Of a stretch of 64,000 nt of DNA, positions 57,962 to 64,000 are shown piece by piece. The stretch covers positions 62,001 through 126,000 of the forward strand of contig NZ_DGLD01000002.1 in assembly GCF_002387245.1 (NCBI RefSeq), written 5' to 3'. Under the pieces are notes generated by a model. The model worked only from the letters and a program-made list of their open reading frames with translations. It did not search any database and was not told where the DNA came from. The stretch's first letter is position 1; every line of letters begins with the position of its first letter. A program made the position numbers and the translations under genes. This stretch comes from Brevundimonas sp. UBA4553 (lineage in GTDB: Bacteria; Pseudomonadota; Alphaproteobacteria; Caulobacterales; Caulobacteraceae).

Positions 57962-58594
57962 TCAAAATCGTTTCGGAGCCAGCCCGTAGCGATTGGGGTG
58001 GGGCTGGGAGGGAATGCAGGCCACGACCAGCATGAAGAGGCCCCCGACATAGGGGACGAAGCTGATCAGATAGAGCCAGCCCGATAGGCCGACGTCGTGC
58101 AGACGGCGCGAGGCCAGGGCGATGCCAGGAAACATCAGGAACAGCCCCCAGACGGCTGGCGCCAGCATGGCCAGAACGGCGACGGCGGACAGGGAATCGC
58201 TATCGTAGCTCAGGCCCACGAGGAAGAAGAAGGGCAGGAAGGCCGCCATCATCGTCAGCCAGGCGAAGAGGACGAAGGACCAGTATTCCAGGCGTCGAGC
58301 GCGACCGTCGCCGTCGACGACCTTCTGACGGATGCAGCGGACGAAATAAGCCCACATCCCGAGAGCAGGCTCGGCCGGACCGAAGGCTGCAGGCGACAGG
58401 CCGCCAGCCTGAATCAGCAGGGGGATGATCTGGCCGGCGCGGTCGTCGAGCGGTACGAAATCGACGCGGAGGCCGGGGGCGGGCTCCTGGGCGCCGCTGA
58501 CGTCGATCCGGGAGAAGCGATAGCGCATCAGATCGTCGCCGCTGATCAGGCCTTCGCCGCTGACCGCATCGTAGCTGAGAATTTCACCGCGCAT
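57962..58594 (-). CDS. Cassette B gene 1: CSD-like domain fused to DUF805-type membrane domain
   Basis: The 210-residue protein begins MRGEILSYDAVSGEGLISGD, close to its neighbour, and has the same order of a cold-shock-like fold and a membrane domain (RRLEYWSFVLFAWLTMMAAF, SRRLHDVGLSGWLYLISFV). ATG 58594 gives this start. The longer frame is a shadow. The paralogues are tandem with a 125-bp gap. Its role is unknown. Confidence 0.83.
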   Translation of the reverse strand: MRGEILSYDAVSGEGLISGDDLMRYRFSRIDVSGAQEPAPGLRVDFVPLDDRAGQIIPLLIQAGGLSPAAFGPAEPALGMWAYFVRCIRQKVVDGDGRARRLEYWSFVLFAWLTMMAAFLPFFFLVGLSYDSDSLSAVAVLAMLAPAVWGLFLMFPGIALASRRLHDVGLSGWLYLISFVPYVGGLFMLVVACIPSQPHPNRYGLAPKRF

Positions 58595-58677
58595 GAAGGC
58601 CCCCGATCGCGGTCGTGGAGACCGCCCTGAGTCACTGGACGGGGTGTCGCGGAAAATCAAGATAACAGGAGTCCTTG

Positions 58678-59289
58678 ATGGCCTTTCACGAGGTGCGTCT
58701 GCCCGCGCGGCTGGCGTTTGGGTCGACCGGCGGGGTCGAGCGGCGGACCGAGATCGCCACACTGGGATCCGGGTTCGAGCGGCGTTCGACGCCCTGGGCC
58801 GAGGGGCGGCGGCGCTATCTGATCGGAGCGGGATTGCGGTCGCTGGACGACATGGCGGCGCTGACGGCGTTTTTCGAGGCGCGGCGGGGGCGGCTGTACG
58901 GGTTCCGGTTCCGCGACTTCGCCGACTTCAAGAGCTGCGCGCCAGGCGACACGGTCGCCGCCAAGGACCAGGTGATCGGGACGGGAGATGGCGTGCGGCG
59001 GAGCTTTGGCCTGTGCAAGGCCTATGGCGATCATGAGCGACGGATCACGAAGCCGGTCGAGGGCTCGGTCCGCGTGGCGGTGACGGGCGTGGAGACATCG
59101 GGCTTCGCGGTCGATACGGCGACGGGGGAGGTGACACTGACGACGGCCCCGGCCCCGGGCGCAGCGGTGACGGCGGGGTTCGTGTTCGACACGCCGGTGC
59201 GGTTCGACGCCGACCGGATCGAGGTGACGCTGGAGAGCTTCGGCGCCGGGCGGATGGTCGCCATGCCGCTGATCGAGGTGCGGGTCTAG
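58678..59289 (+). CDS. GTA g12: distal tail protein (DUF2460)
   Basis: The 203-residue protein matches the DUF2460 family of GTA tail tips: FHEVRLPARLAFGSTGGVER, GRLYGFRFRDFADFKSC, and the beta-rich end EVTLESFGAGRMVAMPLIEV. ATG 58678 has GGAG 6 bases before it. Confidence 0.93.
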   Translation: MAFHEVRLPARLAFGSTGGVERRTEIATLGSGFERRSTPWAEGRRRYLIGAGLRSLDDMAALTAFFEARRGRLYGFRFRDFADFKSCAPGDTVAAKDQVIGTGDGVRRSFGLCKAYGDHERRITKPVEGSVRVAVTGVETSGFAVDTATGEVTLTTAPAPGAAVTAGFVFDTPVRFDADRIEVTLESFGAGRMVAMPLIEVRV

Positions 59290-59291
59290 CC

Positions 59292-59945
59292 ATGCGCGAC
59301 ATACCAGAGGAGATGGCCGTCCGCATCGAGAGCGGGGCGGCGACGCTGTGTCATGCCTGGGTGTTGAGGCGGGGCGACGGCGCAGCGATGGGGTTCACCG
59401 ATCATGATCGGGACCTGAACGTCGAGGGCGTGGTCTGTCGGGCGAGCAGCGGCTGGACCGCGGGGGCGGGCGAGGGCGAGGCGGGGCTGGCGGCGGGCGG
59501 ACTGTCGGCATCGGGCGGGCTGGATGATGAGGCCATCACCGAGGCGGATGTGGCGGCGGGCCTCTATGACGGGGCGCGGATCGCCTTGTGGCGCGTGGAC
59601 TGGGCGCGGCCGGACCTGGCGGTGCGGCTGTGGGCCGGGACGCTGACGCGGATCCGGCGTGAGAACGGCGGCTTTGTCGCCGATCTGGACGGCCCGATGG
59701 CGGCCTTGGAGCGGGTGGTGGGGCGGACCTATGGCCGGACCTGCGACGCGGTGCTGGGCGACGGGCGCTGTCGGTTGAGTGCGGCGGTGGCGGCCGGTCG
59801 GAGCTGCGACAAGCGGTGGGCGACCTGTGCGGACGTGTTCGGCAATGGCGTCAACTTCCAGGGCTTTCCGGACATTCCCGGCGACGACTTCCTGACGGCC
59901 AGGCCGGCGGGGAGCGGGCGCAATGACGGGGGGAGCCGGCGATGA
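59292..59945 (+). CDS. GTA g13: tail hub protein (DUF2163), short form
   Basis: The 217-residue protein starts with the DUF2163 domain (LCHAWVLRRGDGAAMGFTDH) and ends with the conserved SCDKRWATCADVFGNGVNFQ, GFPDIPGDDFL of the phage_BR0599 end. It is shorter than the roughly 290-300 residues usual for the family: the segment between the GRC of the first part and SCDKRW is only about 12 residues. The function in tail-hub assembly with Fe-S or Cys ligands is inferred from the family. ATG 59292 begins 3 bp after the g12 stop. Confidence 0.87.
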   Translation: MRDIPEEMAVRIESGAATLCHAWVLRRGDGAAMGFTDHDRDLNVEGVVCRASSGWTAGAGEGEAGLAAGGLSASGGLDDEAITEADVAAGLYDGARIALWRVDWARPDLAVRLWAGTLTRIRRENGGFVADLDGPMAALERVVGRTYGRTCDAVLGDGRCRLSAAVAAGRSCDKRWATCADVFGNGVNFQGFPDIPGDDFLTARPAGSGRNDGGSRR

Positions 59946-60463
59946 GGGGGGAACTGTGCAGGGGCCTCCCCACCCGATCGCTGCGCGACCACCCTCCCCA
60001 TGAAGGGGAGGAAGAGGGGCGGCGCGCTTTGGTTCTCGCGGCCGCGCGAGGGTGGCTGGGGACGCCCTATCGGCATCAGGCCAGCGTGAAGGGAGAGGGA
60101 GCGGACTGTCTGGGCCTGGTGCGCGGGGTGTGGCGCGAGGTGGTGGGCGAGGAGCCGGAGACGCCGCCCGCCTATCGGCCCGATTGGGCTGAGGTCGGGG
60201 GCGAGGAGGCGCTGTTGCAGGCGGCGAGAAGGCGGCTGGTCGAGGTTTCGCTGGCGATGGCGCGGGCGGGCGACGTGCTGCTTTTCCGCATGAGTGCGGG
60301 GTGTCCGGTCAAGCACTGCGGCATCCTGTCGGCTGACGACGGGCCGGAGTGGAAGATGATCCACGCCTATTGGGCGCGGTCGGTGGTCGAAAGCTGGATG
60401 GGGCCGTGGTGGCGGCGAAGACTGGTCGCGGCCTTCCGCTGGCCGACGACGAAGGAGACGTAG
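59942..60463 (+). CDS. GTA g14: NlpC/P60 peptidase with repeat-derived N-terminus
   Basis: The 173-residue protein has the NlpC/P60 core with the catalytic Cys in GADCLGLVRG, His in VKHCGIL and the WLGTPYRHQAS start. It cuts the peptidoglycan peptide for tail entry. ATG 59942 overlaps g13 (ATGA). A palindromic element (59958-60018) is translated in frame in residues 6-25, so the core is shifted by about 20 residues from where homologues start. Confidence 0.9.
   Translation: MRGELCRGLPTRSLRDHPPHEGEEEGRRALVLAAARGWLGTPYRHQASVKGEGADCLGLVRGVWREVVGEEPETPPAYRPDWAEVGGEEALLQAARRRLVEVSLAMARAGDVLLFRMSAGCPVKHCGILSADDGPEWKMIHAYWARSVVESWMGPWWRRRLVAAFRWPTTKET
59958..60018. repeat. Palindromic element inside the NlpC/P60 gene
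   Basis: GC-rich element with GGGGCCTCCCC and CGATCGCTGCGCGACC, ending in CCTCCCCATGAAGGGGAGG. It is related in form to the other palindromic elements of the cluster and is read in frame in g14. Confidence 0.7.
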
Positions 60464-63400
60464 ATGGCGCAGGTGGTTCTGACGGCGGTGGGCGGGTCCA
60501 TCGGCGGGCCGGTTGGCGCCTTTATCGGCGCGACCATCGGGCGGGCCATCGACAACCGCGTGGTCGCCAGCCTGTCGCCGGCGCGGCAGAAGGGGCCGAG
60601 GCTGGAGGGGCTGAACCTGCAGTCGTCGGCGGATGGCGCGCCGATGGGCTGTGTCTTTGGTCGGGCGCGGGTGGTGGGTCAGGTGATCTGGGCGGCCCGG
60701 TTCCTGGAGACGAAGCACAAGCGGTCAGGCGGCAAGGGCGGGCAGAAGACGGTCGAATACGACTATTCGCTGAGCTTCGCCGTGGCGCTGGGCGAGGGAC
60801 CGATCGATGGGGTGGGGCGGATCTGGGCCGACGGCCAGCCGCTGGACCTGACCGGGGTGACGATGCGGGTGAATCGGGGCACGCAGACGCAGACGCCGGA
60901 CCCGCTGATTGAAGCCGTTGAAGGGGCGGCCTCGGCGTTTCGGGGCACGGCCTATGTGGTGTTCGAGGACCTGCCGCTGGGGCCGTTCGGCAATCGCCCG
61001 CCACAACTGGCGTTCGAGGTGTTTCGTCGGCCGGCGGGCGTGGAGCGACGTCTGGAGGACCAGCTGGAAGGGGTGTGCCTGATCCCCGGGGCGGGAGAAT
61101 TCTGTCTGGCGACCGAGGTGGTGATGCGCCGCGAGGGGCTGACGCGCAGCACGCCGGAAAACGTCAACAACGCCGAGGGGCGGGCGGACATCGAGGTGTC
61201 GCTGGATCAGTTGATGGTCCAGGCGCCGAACCTGAAGCGGGTCAGTCTGATCGTCGGCTGGTTCGGGGGCGACCTGCGGGCGGGGCATTGCCGCATCTGG
61301 CCTGGCGTGGATCGGCGCGACAAGCCGACGACGCCGATGGGCTGGAGCGTGGCGGGGCTGGAGCGGCATGAGGCGCATCTGGTGTCGCAGGTGGACGGCG
61401 GGCCGGCCTATGGCGGGACGCCGTCGGACGAGAGCGTGCGTCAGGCGATCCGCAGCCTGAAGGCGCGCGGGCTGGAGGTGACGATCTATCCCTTCGTCTT
61501 CATGGACTGCGCCGGCTATCCGTGGCGCGGGCGCGTGGCGGGGACGGCCGGCGCGGGGGCGGCGGGCGAGGTCGCGGCCCTGTTCGGGACGGCGAGCGGT
61601 TGGGGCCTGCGACGGCTGGCGCTGCACTATGCGCAGATGGCGGCGGAGGAGGGCGCGGACGGCCTGCTGATCGGCTCGGAGATGCGGGGGCTGACGGGGA
61701 CGCGTGACGCCGGCGGCGGCTTTCCGGCCGTGGCGCAGTTCCGGACGCTGGCGGCGGAGTGCCGGGCGATCGTCGGGACGGGAGTGAAACTGTCCTACGC
61801 CGCGGACTGGTCGGAGTACTTCGGGTTCCAGAAGGACGGCGAGGTTCGGTTTCATCTGGACCCGCTGTGGGCCGATCCCAACATCGATTACGTCGGCGTC
61901 GACTGGTATCCGCCGTTGGGCGACTGGCGGGCGGGCGACGGCGGACTGGATGGAGCGGCGTTCGAGGGCGCGGCGGACCCGGCCTACCTGGCGGCTCAGG
62001 TGGCGGGCGGGGAAAACTATGACTGGTATTATGCGTCGGCCGAGAATCGCGCGGCGCAGGTCAGGACGCCGATCAGCGACGGGGCGCACGGCGAGGATTG
62101 GCTGTATCGGGCCAAGGACCTGAAGGGGTGGTGGTCGAATCCTCACTATGAGCGGGTGGCGGGCGTGCGCAGCGCGACGGCGACGGCCTGGATTCCGGGG
62201 ATGAAGCCGATCCGGCTGACGGAGTTCGGCTGTGCGGCGGTGGACCGTGGCGGCAACGCGCCCAATCTGTTCCAAGACCCCAAGAGTTCGGAGAACGCCC
62301 TGCCGCCGCACTCGACAGGCGCGCGCGACGACCGAATGCAGCGGCGGGCGCTGGAGGCGGTGCTGACGCATTTCGAGGCCGCGGAGAACAATCCCGTGTC
62401 GAGCGTCTATGGCGGGCGGATGATCGAGGGGGCTGACGCCTGGTGCTGGGATGCGCGGCCCTATCCGGCGTTTCCGGCGCGGGCGGAGGTCTGGGCCGAT
62501 GCAGGAGCGTGGCGGACCGGGCACTGGCTGAACGGGCGGATGAGCGGCGAGGCGTCCGACATGGTGGCGGCCGTGTTGAGGCGCGGCGGGCTGGAGGATG
62601 AGGCGTTCGAGGTCGCGGCGCTGGACGGCGAGATCGTGGGCTATGTGATCGACCGGCCGATGCGGACGCAGGATGCGCTTGAGCCTTTGCTGGCCGGGCT
62701 GGGGGCGACGGCGGCCGAGCGCGGCGGGCGGATCGCGGTGCTGGGCGAGGCGGCGGCGGGACTTTCCTTGACCACGGAGGCCCTGGCCCTGCCGGAAGAG
62801 GGGGGCGGCGTCGTGGCGGATCGGTCGCTGGAGCCCAGGCCCGGCGCGGCGCGGGTGCGGTTTATCGATGAAACGGCGGACTATCAGACCGGGTCGGTGG
62901 TGGCGCGGGGCGAGGGCGATGGCGGGGGCGTCGATCTGGAACTGCCGGCGGTGTGCGGCGCGAGCGTGGCCGGGGCGCTGGCGCGGCGGACGCTGGCCAC
63001 GACCGGGGGCGAGACGGATCGGTTGAGGGTGAAGCTGGGGCCGCTGGAGGCGCTGAAACTGGAGCCGGGCGACGTTGTCAGGGTCGAGGAGCGGGCGGGC
63101 GACTGGCGCGTGACGCGGCTGGATGTGGACGAACAGCCGTCGGCGGCGCTGGAGCCGGTGATGGTTGTGCGGGCCGAGGATGAGAAGACGGACTGGCGGT
63201 CCGGCGACGCCCCCACGGTGATCGGGGCGCCCTTCTTGCGGTTGCTGGATCTGCCGCCCCTGCCGGGAAGCGGGGATGACGGGCGGCCGGTGGCGGTGGT
63301 GGCGGCGGAGCCCTGGACGCCGATGACGGTGCATGGCGGCGCGAATGCGGACGCTCTGACGCCGCGGGCGACGGTGGATCGGCCAGCGACGGTCGGGGTG

Positions 63401-64000
63401 CTGGTCGAGGCGGTCGGGCGCGGCGTGGTCGGGCGCTGGGACGAGGCCAATGCGATCACGGTGCGGGTCGAGGGGCGGGCGCCGGAGAGCCTGACGGAGG
63501 GCGCGGTTCTGGACGGCGGCAATGCGTTGGCCCTGGAGACGGCGGCGGGCTGGGAACTGGTGCAGTATCGCCGCGCTGAACTGGTCGGCGGCGAGATCTG
63601 GCGGCTGAGCGGTCTGTTGCGTGGGCAGCAGGGGAGTGAGGACGCGAGCGCAGCGGGGGCTGTGGTCGGGGCGGTGGTTGTGTTTCTGGAGCGCGACATG
63701 GCGCGGGCCGAGGTGGCGGCGGACGAACGGGGCCTGCCGCGGGTCTGGCGGGCGGGACCGGTCGGAGCGCCCCCGGGCGGGAACGGGTTCTCGGAGACGG
63801 ACTTTGTCTGGACCGGACGGACGGCGCGGCCCTGGCGGCCGGCGCATCTGCGGGCGGTGGTCGAGGGCGGCGGGCGGCGGCTGTCGTGGACGCCGCGCGT
63901 GAGAGTGAACGGCGAGAGCTGGGACGCCGAGCCGGTCGAGGTCGATCCGCGACGCTTCCGGGTGCGGGTGCTGGACGGGGCGATGGAGAAGCGGGTTTGG
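60464..64000 (+). CDS. GTA g15: host-specificity/megatron tail protein (partial)
   Basis: At least 1179 residues are seen, and the frame stays open to the window end. It begins MAQVVLTAVGGSIGGPVGAF with a Gly-zipper-like segment. It contains a TIM-barrel-like glycoside hydrolase domain (GTA_TIM: NIDYVGVDWYPPLGDWRAGD, PIRLTEFGCAAVDRGGN) and the phage-tail_3 region (VVARGEGDGGGVDLELPAVC). It forms the tail fibre/baseplate that recognises the cell. ATG 60464 has GGAG before it and follows the g14 stop directly. Confidence 0.93.
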   Translation, partial: MAQVVLTAVGGSIGGPVGAFIGATIGRAIDNRVVASLSPARQKGPRLEGLNLQSSADGAPMGCVFGRARVVGQVIWAARFLETKHKRSGGKGGQKTVEYDYSLSFAVALGEGPIDGVGRIWADGQPLDLTGVTMRVNRGTQTQTPDPLIEAVEGAASAFRGTAYVVFEDLPLGPFGNRPPQLAFEVFRRPAGVERRLEDQLEGVCLIPGAGEFCLATEVVMRREGLTRSTPENVNNAEGRADIEVSLDQLMVQAPNLKRVSLIVGWFGGDLRAGHCRIWPGVDRRDKPTTPMGWSVAGLERHEAHLVSQVDGGPAYGGTPSDESVRQAIRSLKARGLEVTIYPFVFMDCAGYPWRGRVAGTAGAGAAGEVAALFGTASGWGLRRLALHYAQMAAEEGADGLLIGSEMRGLTGTRDAGGGFPAVAQFRTLAAECRAIVGTGVKLSYAADWSEYFGFQKDGEVRFHLDPLWADPNIDYVGVDWYPPLGDWRAGDGGLDGAAFEGAADPAYLAAQVAGGENYDWYYASAENRAAQVRTPISDGAHGEDWLYRAKDLKGWWSNPHYERVAGVRSATATAWIPGMKPIRLTEFGCAAVDRGGNAPNLFQDPKSSENALPPHSTGARDDRMQRRALEAVLTHFEAAENNPVSSVYGGRMIEGADAWCWDARPYPAFPARAEVWADAGAWRTGHWLNGRMSGEASDMVAAVLRRGGLEDEAFEVAALDGEIVGYVIDRPMRTQDALEPLLAGLGATAAERGGRIAVLGEAAAGLSLTTEALALPEEGGGVVADRSLEPRPGAARVRFIDETADYQTGSVVARGEGDGGGVDLELPAVCGASVAGALARRTLATTGGETDRLRVKLGPLEALKLEPGDVVRVEERAGDWRVTRLDVDEQPSAALEPVMVVRAEDEKTDWRSGDAPTVIGAPFLRLLDLPPLPGSGDDGRPVAVVAAEPWTPMTVHGGANADALTPRATVDRPATVGVLVEAVGRGVVGRWDEANAITVRVEGRAPESLTEGAVLDGGNALALETAAGWELVQYRRAELVGGEIWRLSGLLRGQQGSEDASAAGAVVGAVVVFLERDMARAEVAADERGLPRVWRAGPVGAPPGGNGFSETDFVWTGRTARPWRPAHLRAVVEGGGRRLSWTPRVRVNGESWDAEPVEVDPRRFRVRVLDGAMEKRVW

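Larger units (their letters stand above)
47447..64000 (+). mobile_element. Gene transfer agent (GTA) head-tail cluster
   Basis: The order of genes matches the alphaproteobacterial GTA (Rhodobacter capsulatus-type orfg1-g15, also present in Caulobacter): small protein, terminase, portal, small membrane protein, protease, capsid, g6, g7, g8, g9, g10, g10.1, tape measure, g12, g13, g14 and g15. No integrase, repressor, lysis or replication genes are seen. GTAs package host DNA at random. Two opposite-strand gene cassettes interrupt it (51027-52994 and 57135-58594), and palindromic repeats lie at several junctions. The cluster runs beyond the window. Confidence 0.9.

Noticed and set aside
60725..63847. 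1040-codon open frame on the minus strand opposite the GTA host-specificity gene
   Set aside because: Its translation is Arg/Pro/His-rich with no domain or signal. It is the expected antisense shadow of a very GC-rich gene, and the plus-strand frame has clear GTA motifs.
47447..64000. Region considered as an inducible prophage
   Set aside because: No integrase, repressor, replication, lysis or attachment sites; gene order and short tape measure match GTA, and the flanks are ordinary chromosome.

Overview
The window is about 67% GC and comes from a stalked or dimorphic alphaproteobacterium of the Caulobacterales, most like Brevundimonas. This rests on a near-canonical ctrA next to fliI/fliJ, a mucR gene, two DUF2336 genes, many DUF-type Caulobacterales genes, CcrM-type GANTC sites, and an alphaproteobacterial gene transfer agent (GTA) cluster. 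No tRNA, rRNA, insertion sequence or CRISPR array was recognised.

Region 1 (1-24.4 kb) is chromosomal housekeeping and regulation. It holds the 3' end of an Fe/Mn superoxide dismutase, rpsD, a MHYT-PAS-GGDEF-EAL c-di-GMP protein and an Old Yellow Enzyme. These are followed by paralogous small lipoproteins, a thioesterase/glutaredoxin pair, LysR/MFS and MocR/YczE regulator-transporter pairs, and an SDR. prfC lies between two exported HExxH/TPR paralogues. A DivJ/PleC-like kinase and sufE follow, then a two-gene unit (DnaA-domain-IV-like HTH protein and DUF6456) reading away from ctrA.

Region 2 (24.4-38 kb) is the cell-cycle and motility core. It holds ctrA with a 370-bp upstream region containing four GANTC sites in 33 bp, and a fliI-fliJ-GH10 xylanase unit. 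A soluble PAS-chemoreceptor diverges from fliI. RhtA-like exporter/Lrp and cysK follow, then DUF2336-mucR-(small secreted protein)-DUF2336 and a Pro/Ala-rich exported protein.

Region 3 (38-47.3 kb) has an NMT1-like binding protein and a 736-bp stretch with no convincing gene. It continues with two small stress-type proteins, PhzF, the ABC-F ATPase Uup, a TetR/SMR efflux operon, a CxxCxxC cluster protein and a hybrid GAF-PAS-PAS histidine kinase.

Region 4 (47.4-64 kb, running off the end) is a GTA head-tail cluster in the canonical order: g1-like, terminase, portal, g3.5, protease, capsid, g6, g7, g8, g9, g10, g10.1, tape measure, g12, g13, NlpC/P60 and host-specificity protein. Two features make it unusual. 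Two cassettes of host-type genes on the opposite strand interrupt it: three genes between protease and capsid, and two tandem CSD-like/DUF805 membrane proteins between tape measure and g12. Families of GC-rich palindromic elements also lie at several gene junctions. In two genes (prohead protease and NlpC/P60) they are read in frame just after the start codon. The g13 protein also appears to lack a central segment. These are the most notable observations in the window.
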